This document shows, in pieces, positions 31,911 through 40,135 of a stretch of DNA of 64,000 nt (within the stretch, counting starts at the first letter, position 1; each line of letters opens with the position of its first letter). Below the pieces are notes generated by a model that worked only from the letters and a program-made list of their open reading frames with translations, did not search any database and had not been told where the DNA came from. Position numbers and translations under genes: made by a program. Source of the stretch: Paludibacter propionicigenes WB4 (GTDB lineage Bacteria > Bacteroidota > Bacteroidia > Bacteroidales > Paludibacteraceae); assembly GCF_000183135.1 (NCBI RefSeq), contig NC_014734.1, positions 372,001 to 436,000 on the forward strand. Direction: 5' to 3'.

Positions 31911-33899
31911 TTAGTGAATCTTTTCAATCCGGGCTGCCCATCCGCCACCGGGTGCCAGTTGTATTTTTAGTTTGTCGCCGGATTTTATACTTTTTGTTTC
32001 TTTTTTGTAATCGGTAGCGTCGCGGTCGGCATTAATTCCGTCCGAAAATACTACGGCCTTGTAGTTGCCTTCTGGCAAAAAAGAAAAATCGAGCGTGAGT
32101 TGGCGGCTATTCCAGTTTGTCATTGCGCCTACGTACCAAATCCCGTCTTTCTGTCGTGCCAGCGCTGCATATTCTCCCACTTCGCCATCGAGAGCCACTG
32201 TTTCGTCGGTGGTAGTAGGAACGCCGGTAATAAAGTCGGTACATTCCTGCTCTTTCATGTAGATTGTAGGGTTGTCGGCCAGCATCTGGAATGGTGCTTC
32301 GAAAACGACGTACATAGCCAGTTGGTTGCATCGTGTTCCCATGCTCATAGGCGCTGAGGAAACCGGATGGTAATTGGCTTTGATAGCATTGCGCATAGCC
32401 CCCGGTGTATAATCCATCGGGCCTGCCATCATGCGGATAAACGGTATGCTCACCGCGTAGCGTGGTTGGTCTTCGGTAGCCCATTTATAGTTTTCCATGC
32501 CTTTCACGCCTTCAAAACCGATAACGTTTGGATAGGTTTTCTGGATACCTGTTGGTTTGTAGATACCGTGGTAATCTACCATCAAATGATATTCGGCAGC
32601 TTTTTTGGCAATGGCATAGGTAGAAGCAACCACCACCTGATCATCGCGATCGAAGAAGTCAATCTTAAACCCTTTCACACCCATTTTTGAGTATTGTGGA
32701 AAGATTTCATCCATTTGCCTGGCAATGTTCGACCAGGTAGCCCACAGAATTACATCCACATGCTTTTGTTTTCCATAGTCCACAATTTCTTTCAGGTTGA
32801 TAGCCGGTGAAACTTTGCTCAAATCTCCTTCTACCGACCAACCCTCGTCCAAAATGATATAACTGATTTTATTGGCTGACGCAAAATCGATATAATACTT
32901 GTAAGTAGGGGTGTTGATGCCTGCTTTAAAGTCTACATGGGTAATGTTCCAGTTGTTCCACCAGTCCCAGGCCGCTTGTCCGGGTTTAACCCACGAGGCA
33001 TCGGTTATTCTGGACGGAGAAGCCAGTTTTTGCACCATGTCGTTGTTTAATAATTCTTTGTCGCTTTGGCTGATAACCACCACGCGCCATGGAAAACTGC
33101 GGGTTCCGTTGGTTTTAGCAATGTATTCGGCTCTTTTGGTAGGGATAACGTTCATATTGTTATATCCACCCATTTTTGTTTCCAACGGATAAGGTGCATA
33201 TACGCCCATAAAACCTTTGTGGGTGTCGTTCAGGTTCAGGTACATGCCGGGGTAATCTTCCAGATCGGCTTCCAGAATCACCACTTTATTGTTATCGCCT
33301 TCGTCCACCATAAGCGGGAGGAAAGCCAGTGAATCGGTCGCAAATTTTGAAATTTTGGTTTCTTTATACAGTGCTTCGAATGACGAATTGAAGATTTTTC
33401 CGTCGCGATAATCCCACATATAGGGAATAAATGCTTTGTAATCTTGTGTGAAGTTGAAGTTGGCTTCTTCGTTCTTTATTACGATTTCGCCTTTTTTCTT
33501 CGTGAAGAATCGATAAGCCACACCGTCGTTGTAAACACGGAATTTCACGCCAAAATCGTTCTTGCAAGTCAGTGTAAGTTCATTGTACACATCCTGAACG
33601 TTAGTTTTCTTGTAGTTCAAAGCCTTAAATGTGGTATTAATCTTTTCGGTTTTCGCTGAACTGACTTTAGCATTATCGCCCAATACGTCTCCGTTTCCCA
33701 GTTGCAGTGACATGGCTGAAGGGGCAATGATTTGCTTGCCTTTGAGTTGTACCGACCATACGAGTTTTTTACCAGCGACTACATGTAGTGTGATGTTTCC
33801 ATCTTGCGATTTTAGGTCGAAATCTTTTGTTTTTTGCGCACTGAGAATCGATGAACTCAATAACAATGCGACAATTAATCCGGTTAGTTTGTTTTTCAT
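31911..33899 (-). CDS. Glycoside hydrolase family 97, probably retaining alpha-galactosidase/glucosidase
   Basis: The 662-residue product has a signal peptide ending at 'SSILSAQ' (~21), an N-terminal beta-supersandwich (~30-290), a (beta/alpha)8 barrel (~300-580) and a C-terminal sheet. Barrel landmarks are 'AWDWWNNWNITHVDF', 'YIILDEGWS' and 'GFKIDFFDRDDQ', where D414 matches the nucleophile of retaining GH97 enzymes. Inverting members such as SusB lack that Asp. 'GFEGVKGMENYKW' follows. This suggests a retaining exo-alpha-glycosidase acting in the periplasm on alpha-galactosides or alpha-glucosides. The assignment rests on motif memory. The gene stands alone with its own -7 element. Confidence 0.88.
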   Translation of the reverse strand: MKNKLTGLIVALLLSSSILSAQKTKDFDLKSQDGNITLHVVAGKKLVWSVQLKGKQIIAPSAMSLQLGNGDVLGDNAKVSSAKTEKINTTFKALNYKKTNVQDVYNELTLTCKNDFGVKFRVYNDGVAYRFFTKKKGEIVIKNEEANFNFTQDYKAFIPYMWDYRDGKIFNSSFEALYKETKISKFATDSLAFLPLMVDEGDNNKVVILEADLEDYPGMYLNLNDTHKGFMGVYAPYPLETKMGGYNNMNVIPTKRAEYIAKTNGTRSFPWRVVVISQSDKELLNNDMVQKLASPSRITDASWVKPGQAAWDWWNNWNITHVDFKAGINTPTYKYYIDFASANKISYIILDEGWSVEGDLSKVSPAINLKEIVDYGKQKHVDVILWATWSNIARQMDEIFPQYSKMGVKGFKIDFFDRDDQVVVASTYAIAKKAAEYHLMVDYHGIYKPTGIQKTYPNVIGFEGVKGMENYKWATEDQPRYAVSIPFIRMMAGPMDYTPGAMRNAIKANYHPVSSAPMSMGTRCNQLAMYVVFEAPFQMLADNPTIYMKEQECTDFITGVPTTTDETVALDGEVGEYAALARQKDGIWYVGAMTNWNSRQLTLDFSFLPEGNYKAVVFSDGINADRDATDYKKETKSIKSGDKLKIQLAPGGGWAARIEKIH

Positions 33900-33924
33900 T
33901 TTTGTATCAGAATAATTAATTGTA

Positions 33925-33932
33925 CAAATATA
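33925..33932 (-). promoter_or_regulatory. -7 promoter element of the GH97 gene
   Basis: CAAATATA on the plus strand reads TATATTTG on the minus strand, 26 bp upstream of the start codon. Confidence 0.55.
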
Positions 33933-34098
33933 AATAATAAGTGTTAGTTATGGCAGTATTTTTTTATCGTAATGCAGTACTTTATTGCATGATGAGTTTA
34001 TAGGATTTTATTCTTTGCCAATATGTGGCATGAAATGACAGGAAATCATCGGGGTTAAATATTTATTCGTTTTACGGCTATAGATTAAATCCTTTTAT

Positions 34099-34106
34099 TA
34101 CTTTTG
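34099..34106 (+). promoter_or_regulatory. -7 promoter element of the PPDK_N/receiver gene
   Basis: TACTTTTG matches TAnnTTTG. With a start of transcription near 34113 it would exclude the ATG at 34109 and favour the ATG at 34151 as translation start. Confidence 0.45.
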
Positions 34107-34150
34107 CTATGTCGCATTTCGTTACTGTGAATCTTCAAACTGCCAATCCA

Positions 34151-37117
34151 ATGAACTCACCCAGCATAAAAAAACTGTATTTCAAAGATACGTCTTTTGC
34201 TAACCTGATGACGCACCGCATCTACAATGTGCTGCTGTATGCCAGTAAGTACGATGCTTTTGTGCTGGAGGAAGACGGACGCATCGACGAACAGATTTTT
34301 AATGAATATACGTCGCTCAACCTGCGCTATCCGCCACGCTTCACGTTGGTGTCCACGGCCGAAGAAGCCAATGCCTTACTGGCTGAGCGCAAGTTTGAAC
34401 TGATTATCTCCATGCCCAGTGGCGACAGCATCAATCCTTTTGAATGGGCTAAAAGCGTGAAGTTGCAATTTCCCGATATTCCCATTGTGGTGCTTACGCC
34501 TTTCTCCAAATCGGTATCGCAGCGCATAGCCAACGAGGATGTAAGCGCCATCGACTACGTGTTCAGCTGGTTGGGCAATTCAGATATTCTGCTGGCCATC
34601 ATTAAGCTCATAGAAGACCGCATGAACGTGGAGGAGGATGTGAACTCGGTGGGTGTGCAGGTTATTTTGTTTGTAGAAGACTCCATCCGGTGGTATTCGT
34701 CCATTGTACCGCATTTGTATAAATTCGTGTTTATGCAGTCGCGCTCATTTATGACCGAGGCGCTCAACGAGCACGAACAAATGCTCAGAATGCGCGGACG
34801 TCCTAAGATTCTGCTGGCGCGTTCCTACGAAGAGGGCATGGCCATTTACGAAAAATACAAGAAAAACATGCTGGGGGTGATTACCGATGTGAGTTACTCG
34901 CAAGACGGCATGAAAAACAAGTCCGCGGGCATCAACCTGTGTAAAGCCATTCGCCTTCAGGATTCGTATATCCCGCTCATAGTTGAGTCGACCGAAGAGG
35001 CTAACCATGCTGCTGCCGATGAGCTTAAAGCTGCATTCCTGAACAAGATGTCCAAAACCCTGCTGCTGGAACTGCGTGAGAAAATAACGGACAACTTCGG
35101 GTTTGGCGATTTTTTGTTTATACATCCCATTACCGGCGAAGAAGAAGCCCGGGTGCAAAACCTGCGGGGCTTGCAGGAAACGATTTTCAGCATCAGCAAC
35201 GAATCGCTTTATTATCATGTGTCGCGCAATAATATATCGCGATGGCTATATTCGCGCGCCATGTTTCCGCTGGCAGAATTTCTGAAAAACATCAATGTGG
35301 ACAACGATGTGGCCAGCGACCTGACACGAGTGCGACAAATCATATTCGATGCCATAGTGCATTACCGCAAGGTGAAGAACAGGGGAGTGGTGGCCGTTTT
35401 TCAGCGCGACAGGTTTGACCAGTACTCCAACTTTGCCCGCATTGGCGAAGGTTCATTGGGCGGAAAAGGGCGCGGACTGGCATTTATCGATGCCATGATA
35501 AAACGTAATGAGAGTTTCGAAAATTTTGAACATACGCAGATAACCATCCCCAAAACGGTGGTATTGTGTACCGATAACTTTACGGAATTTATGGAGCTGA
35601 ATCAGCTTTATCCGTTGGCTTTGTCGGACATGCAGGACGAGGACATACTGGCGCACTTTCTGAAGGCGCGCCTGCCACAGCAACTCATTGCCGACTTGCA
35701 CGCTTTTCTGGGAGCTATCGCTTCGCCCATTGCCGTTCGTTCGTCGAGCTTGCTGGAAGATTCGCACTACCAGCCTTTTGCGGGAATATACTCCACGTAC
35801 ATGGTGCCCTATAATCCGCAAAGCCGAACCCACATGCTGGTGATGATAACCGAAGCCGTCAAGGCAGTGTATGCCTCGGTGTTTTATCGCGACAGCAAAG
35901 CATACATGACGGCTACCAAGAATGTGATAGACGAAGAAAAAATGGCTATCGTGTTGCAGGAAATATGCGGAAACGCTTATGATAACCGCTTTTATCCTTC
36001 GTTTTCGGGGGTGGCGCGCTCGCTGAATTATTACCCCATAGGGGCGGAGAAACCGGAGGACGGTATTGCCAATATAGCCATGGGGCTGGGCAAGCACATA
36101 ATGGATGGTGGCATGAGTTTGCGCTTCTCGCCGGCTTACCCTAACAATGTGTTACAAACCAGTACGCTTGAACTAACGCTACGCGAAACGCAGAAATTCT
36201 TCAATGCACTGGATCTGAACGAAACCAACTTTGTGCCGCAGGTGGACGATGGTTTTAATCTGCTGAAAGTGCCTGTTGATGATGCGCTGAAAGACGGTAC
36301 GCTGCAATACATAGCTTCTACCTACAACCTACAGGACAATGTGATTCAGAACGGCCTCTACGATGGTGGGCACAAGGTGATAACCTTTGCCAATATACTA
36401 CAGCACGATGTGTTTCCGCTGGCAGACATACTGAAAGAGGTGCTGCGGATAGCCCAAGCCGAAATGGGACGACCGATAGAAATAGAGTTTGCCGTGAACC
36501 TGGATTATTCACCGGCTAAGCAACATGTGTTTTACCTGCTGCAAATCCGTCCGATAGTGGACAGCAAGGAAATGATAAACGAAGATATTGGCGCTATTGC
36601 CGACGAGAATGCCATTATCACTTGTAAAAGCGCTTTGGGACATGGTGTGACAACTGATCTTTACGATTTGGTTTACGTGAAACCCGAGGCTTTCAGCGCA
36701 GCCAATAATCCGAAGATAACCACCGAAATTGAACGTATTAACCGCCAACTAATCGCCGAAAATCGACATTACGCTCTGGTAGGTCCGGGCAGATGGGGCT
36801 CTGCAGATCCGTGGTTGGGCATTCCGGTGAAATGGCCTCACATCAGCAATGCCCGCCTGATTGTGGAATCGGGCTTGTCGAATTATCGGGTCGATCCGAG
36901 TCAGGGGACGCACTTTTTTCAGAACCTTACATCGTTTGGGGTGGCGTATTTCACCATTAATCCTTATCAGCAGGATGGTACCTACGATACTGCCTACCTC
37001 AATGCTCAGCCAGCCGTGTACGAGTCGGACTATATCCGTCATGTGCGCTTCGACAAACCGATAGTGATGAAAGTGGACGGACGCAAGAACAAAGGAGTGT
37101 TGTTGAAACCTGAATAA
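34151..37117 (+). CDS. Large protein with two receiver-like domains and PPDK/PEP-synthase ATP-binding domain
   Basis: From the preferred ATG at 34151 the product has 988 residues (1002 from the ATG at 34109, which sits on top of the promoter). The N-terminal part 'LYFKDTSFANLMTHRIYNVLL...EEDGRIDEQIF' leads into a degenerate receiver-like domain (~45-155, phospho-Asp position lost). A second receiver (~170-320) has acidic 'FVEDS' and 'GVITDVSYSQDG' with a candidate phospho-Asp. Residues ~430-840 are a pyruvate-phosphate-dikinase N-terminal/ATP-grasp domain ('GEGSLGGKGRGLAFID', 'PIAVRSSSLLEDSHYQPFAGIY', 'FYLLQIRPI'). The phospho-His and PEP/pyruvate TIM-barrel domains are absent, so it cannot be a complete PEP synthase. 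It is a cytoplasmic protein of unknown role, possibly phosphorylating a partner under signal control. The gene is less A+T-rich than its neighbours. Confidence 0.82.
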   Translation: MNSPSIKKLYFKDTSFANLMTHRIYNVLLYASKYDAFVLEEDGRIDEQIFNEYTSLNLRYPPRFTLVSTAEEANALLAERKFELIISMPSGDSINPFEWAKSVKLQFPDIPIVVLTPFSKSVSQRIANEDVSAIDYVFSWLGNSDILLAIIKLIEDRMNVEEDVNSVGVQVILFVEDSIRWYSSIVPHLYKFVFMQSRSFMTEALNEHEQMLRMRGRPKILLARSYEEGMAIYEKYKKNMLGVITDVSYSQDGMKNKSAGINLCKAIRLQDSYIPLIVESTEEANHAAADELKAAFLNKMSKTLLLELREKITDNFGFGDFLFIHPITGEEEARVQNLRGLQETIFSISNESLYYHVSRNNISRWLYSRAMFPLAEFLKNINVDNDVASDLTRVRQIIFDAIVHYRKVKNRGVVAVFQRDRFDQYSNFARIGEGSLGGKGRGLAFIDAMIKRNESFENFEHTQITIPKTVVLCTDNFTEFMELNQLYPLALSDMQDEDILAHFLKARLPQQLIADLHAFLGAIASPIAVRSSSLLEDSHYQPFAGIYSTYMVPYNPQSRTHMLVMITEAVKAVYASVFYRDSKAYMTATKNVIDEEKMAIVLQEICGNAYDNRFYPSFSGVARSLNYYPIGAEKPEDGIANIAMGLGKHIMDGGMSLRFSPAYPNNVLQTSTLELTLRETQKFFNALDLNETNFVPQVDDGFNLLKVPVDDALKDGTLQYIASTYNLQDNVIQNGLYDGGHKVITFANILQHDVFPLADILKEVLRIAQAEMGRPIEIEFAVNLDYSPAKQHVFYLLQIRPIVDSKEMINEDIGAIADENAIITCKSALGHGVTTDLYDLVYVKPEAFSAANNPKITTEIERINRQLIAENRHYALVGPGRWGSADPWLGIPVKWPHISNARLIVESGLSNYRVDPSQGTHFFQNLTSFGVAYFTINPYQQDGTYDTAYLNAQPAVYESDYIRHVRFDKPIVMKVDGRKNKGVLLKPE

Positions 37118-37129
37118 TTGACGGCGGAA

Positions 37130-37406
37130 GATTCAAAACAACTGTTTTGAAGGCTCTGACACTCGTCAGTTGTTAGAAAACAACTGTTTTTGGTCTATTA
37201 TTTCCGTCAGATGTTCCAAAATAACTGTTTTCAAGGTTCTACAAGTTGTAGATGTTTCAAAACAACTGTTTTTAAGGTTCTACAAGTTATAGATGTTCCA
37301 AAACAACTGTTTTCAAGGTTCTACAAGTTATAGATGTTCCCAAACAACTGTTTTTAAGATTCTACAAACGGCAGAACCTCCACGACAACTGTTATGGAGG
37401 TTCTGC
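37130..37406. repeat. Tandem array, 41-bp period, seven copies, ending in a hairpin
   Basis: The word AACTGT recurs at 37140, 37182, 37223, 37264, 37305, 37346 and 37387, i.e. 42 bp then 41 bp five times. Units contain the dyads AAAAC-aact-GTTTT and TCTACAA-g-TTGTAGA (the latter imperfect in some units). The array fills the gap between the convergent PPDK_N and GH3 genes. Confidence 0.88.
37371..37406. terminator. Strong hairpin closing the 41-bp array
   Basis: GCAGAACCTCC and GGAGGTTCTGC pair perfectly over 11 bp with a loop that contains the array word CAACTGTT. It is 25 bp from the end of the minus-strand GH3 gene and may act as a terminator, although no T-run follows. Confidence 0.45.
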
Positions 37407-37431
37407 TGAATTTGGATAAGTGCGGAGCATG

Positions 37432-39660
37432 TTATTTCACACTGAAAGTCTTCGATACGGGAGCTGCACCACCCAGTTTGATGGAGAGTGCAGAAGGTGT
37501 GCTTCCGGCAATGTACACTTTGAAGTCGCCGGGTTCGATAACTTTTTCGCCCGTTACGGTTACCAGCTCCATCATTTGCGGAGTAACTTCAAACGAAACC
37601 TCTTTCGATTCGCCCGCGGCCAGTTTTACGCGTTTTGTGCCTTTGAGTGCATAAAGTGGAGTAGGAGCACTGGCCTTTACGTCCGTGATATAAAGTTGCG
37701 CCACCTCTTCGCCGGCAGTTTTTCCGGTGTTGCTAACGGTAGCGGTAACGTGTACCGACTGGCCCTTTTTGATTTTATCTTTATCGGTTTTGATATTGCT
37801 GTAGCTGTAGTTTGTATAGCTCAGACCAAACCCGAAGGGGTAAAGCGGTTCTTCGGTCATGTAGCGATAGGTGCGTCCTTTCATGCTGTAGTCTTCAAAC
37901 GCCGGTAGCTGACTCACCGATTTAGGGAAAGTGATACACAAGCGTCCTGATGGGTTTACATCGCCAAAAATCACATCGGCCACAGCATGTCCGCCTTCCT
38001 GACCCGGGTACCACACGAACAAAATGGCATCTACCATGTCTGCCAACTCGGGTGTACATATCGGGCTACCTCCGGTAAGTACCAGAATGATGGGTTTCTT
38101 GCATTTTTTCTTTAACTCGCGCAGGTAGTCGAGCTGATTTTGTGGCAGGTTCAAATCCAGGCGGTCGCCACGACTGGTAGAAGCAGTCGATTCACCTTCC
38201 TCGCCTTCGAATACGCCAGAAATACCGAATACGGCTACCACTGCATCAGCATCGGCAGCTTCTCCTATCGAATAGTTCATGCTGTTTTTATTGGGTGCGC
38301 TGGGTTCAACCCCTATACGGTAGTTTACCGACGTTCCGGCACTTACTTTGCCTACAATGGCTTGCATAATGGTGGTGAGGCGACTGTTTACCCCGTTGTA
38401 GTTGCCAAGCAAAATATCCTGATTAGCGGCATAAGGTCCTACCACGTACAGCGATTTCATATCTTTCTTCAACGGCAGCGTGTTGTTCTTGTTTTGCAGC
38501 AGTACCAGCGATTTTGCAGCCGCTTCGTAGGCCAGGTCTATGTTTTGCTGACTGCCGATCACTTCTTCTTTGATTTTGGCATACGGATTTTCATTGGGCG
38601 AATCGAACAAGCCGAGTCTGAAACGGGTACGCAACAGCTGGCTTAATGCTTCATCTACTTCTTTTTCGGTCACCAGTCCTTTTCTGACAGCAGCCGGCAG
38701 GTAGTTGAACTCGTTACCGCAGTTCAGATTCACTCCGCTTTTTATAGCCAGTGCGCAGGCTTCCAACGAGTCCTTAGCAGCTCCGTGGTGCAGGTAGAAA
38801 TTCTGAATAGCCCAGCAATCGGTGGTTACATAGCCAGTAAATCCCCATTTTTCTCTCAGCAAATCGTGCAGTAAGAACGAGCTGCCGCAGCAGGGTTTCC
38901 CAAAGGTGCGGTTGTAGGCACACATCACGCTTTCTACTTTTCCTTCTTTCACCAATGTTTCGAATGCAGGCACGTAGGTTTCCATAAAGTCTTTCATAGG
39001 CGGTTCGGCATCGTACGAATGGCGTAGTGCTTCCGGACCCGAATGTACAACGTAGTGCTTGGCACAGGCGGCAGTTTTAAGGTACTTAGGGTCGTTTCCC
39101 TGCATACCTTTTACGTAAGCAACTCCCATGCGTGATGTCAGAAACGGATCTTCGCCGTAGGTTTCCTGTCCGCGTCCCCAGCGTGGGTCTCTGAATATAT
39201 TTACATTGGGTGCATAGAAAGTAATCCCTGAATACTGTCCGTAGTTTTCCAATCGTTGCGCAATATTATACTTTGCCCATGCTTCGTCCGAAATAGCCTG
39301 ACCTATTCTGTACACCAGGTCTTCGTCGAATGTGGCTGCTAGGCCTACATTTTCGGGAAATACGGTGGCTCGGCCTGTGCGGGCTACTCCGTGAAGCGCT
39401 TCATTCCACCAACTGTAGGGGAGTATTCCCAGTCGCTTAATGGCGGGTGCGTTGTGTAACATTTGTCCCGCTTTTTCGTCCAGCGTCAGGCGCGAAACCA
39501 GGTCTTTTACCCGTTCGTCAATCGTTTTGCTGGTATCCTGAAAAGGATATTTTACCGCGTTTTGAGCGTTTACGGCTGAGGGTTGGATGAGTAGGATAAA
39601 GCCTAGCAGAGGGAGCAATTTTCTGCAGAAAGTTTTGGAGAAGTTGGATGTCATATTCAT
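37432..39660 (-). CDS. Glycoside hydrolase family 3, beta-xylosidase/glucosidase
   Basis: The 742-residue product has a signal peptide (~1-32, ending 'AVNAQ'). The GH3 N-terminal barrel has 'YSWWNEALHGVAR' (82-94), typical of xylosidase-type members, 'DPRWGRGQETYGEDP', 'KHYVVHSG' and the nucleophile D281 in 'GYVTTDCWAI'. The alpha/beta sandwich ('VVAVFGISGVFEGEEGE') supplies the acid/base Glu. A C-terminal fibronectin-III-like domain (~620-735) ends it. It removes xylose or glucose from the non-reducing ends of oligosaccharides in the periplasm. The divergent neighbour is a GH51 arabinofuranosidase, and together they fit arabinoxylan breakdown. Confidence 0.92.
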   Translation of the reverse strand: MNMTSNFSKTFCRKLLPLLGFILLIQPSAVNAQNAVKYPFQDTSKTIDERVKDLVSRLTLDEKAGQMLHNAPAIKRLGILPYSWWNEALHGVARTGRATVFPENVGLAATFDEDLVYRIGQAISDEAWAKYNIAQRLENYGQYSGITFYAPNVNIFRDPRWGRGQETYGEDPFLTSRMGVAYVKGMQGNDPKYLKTAACAKHYVVHSGPEALRHSYDAEPPMKDFMETYVPAFETLVKEGKVESVMCAYNRTFGKPCCGSSFLLHDLLREKWGFTGYVTTDCWAIQNFYLHHGAAKDSLEACALAIKSGVNLNCGNEFNYLPAAVRKGLVTEKEVDEALSQLLRTRFRLGLFDSPNENPYAKIKEEVIGSQQNIDLAYEAAAKSLVLLQNKNNTLPLKKDMKSLYVVGPYAANQDILLGNYNGVNSRLTTIMQAIVGKVSAGTSVNYRIGVEPSAPNKNSMNYSIGEAADADAVVAVFGISGVFEGEEGESTASTSRGDRLDLNLPQNQLDYLRELKKKCKKPIILVLTGGSPICTPELADMVDAILFVWYPGQEGGHAVADVIFGDVNPSGRLCITFPKSVSQLPAFEDYSMKGRTYRYMTEEPLYPFGFGLSYTNYSYSNIKTDKDKIKKGQSVHVTATVSNTGKTAGEEVAQLYITDVKASAPTPLYALKGTKRVKLAAGESKEVSFEVTPQMMELVTVTGEKVIEPGDFKVYIAGSTPSALSIKLGGAAPVSKTFSVK

Positions 39661-39689
39661 TTTTTCAGGTATTATTTTTTATTGTCAGG

Positions 39690-39697
39690 CAAAGATA
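39690..39697 (-). promoter_or_regulatory. -7 promoter element of the GH3 gene
   Basis: CAAAGATA on the plus strand reads TATCTTTG on the minus strand, 30 bp upstream of the GH3 start codon. Confidence 0.6.
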
Positions 39698-39796
39698 GCA
39701 TAATTAATTATTTTGACTACTCAATAAACAGAGCAATTTCTACCGAATTTGAGACTCTGAATGATATAACGCAAGCAAACTTGCAATTAAAAATAA

Positions 39797-39804
39797 TATC
39801 TTTG
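39797..39804 (+). promoter_or_regulatory. -7 promoter element, probably for the GH51 gene
   Basis: TATCTTTG matches TAnnTTTG and is the same octamer as the divergent GH3 promoter 100 bp away. The GH51 ATG is 332 bp downstream, so the leader would contain the whole repeat element at 39835-39999. Confidence 0.45.
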
Positions 39805-39834
39805 CCTGACTTTTGGGGCTGTAGTCAATTTGTC

Positions 39835-39999
39835 AAGTCCGAAGGACTTGAATGTGAATAACCGCGGGTGTAACCCGTGGAAATAACTCAACTGGAATCA
39901 GAACCCCGAATGGGGTTCAATATCTAGAAACTATGGGTTGAATCTCATTGGAGCTTCAGATTATTTATACTTATATCACGGATTTTACCCGTGGTTATT
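39835..39999. repeat. REP-like composite palindrome upstream of GH51
   Basis: AATAACCGCGGGTGTAACCC (39857-39876) is the imperfect reverse complement of the segment ending GATTTTACCCGTGGTTATT (to 39999). Inside lies GAACCCC-gaat-GGGGTTC (39901-39918). In front lies AAGTCC-gaa-GGACTT (39835-39849). It is non-coding and of a type dispersed in Bacteroidales genomes. Confidence 0.65.
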
Positions 40000-40135
40000 G
40001 GCTAGGCCGATTTACAAATTACATTGAATCCTTTCATGATTCTAAACCACATTGTTTAATTGTTTGTAGCTTTTTTCTTGTATCGAGATACCGTTGATTT
40101 TCATCAGATAATAATTTAAAATAACAGATTTAAGC

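Noticed and set aside
37130-37406. CRISPR array or protein-coding repeat
   Set aside because: There are no unique spacers, and the 41-bp period breaks every reading frame.
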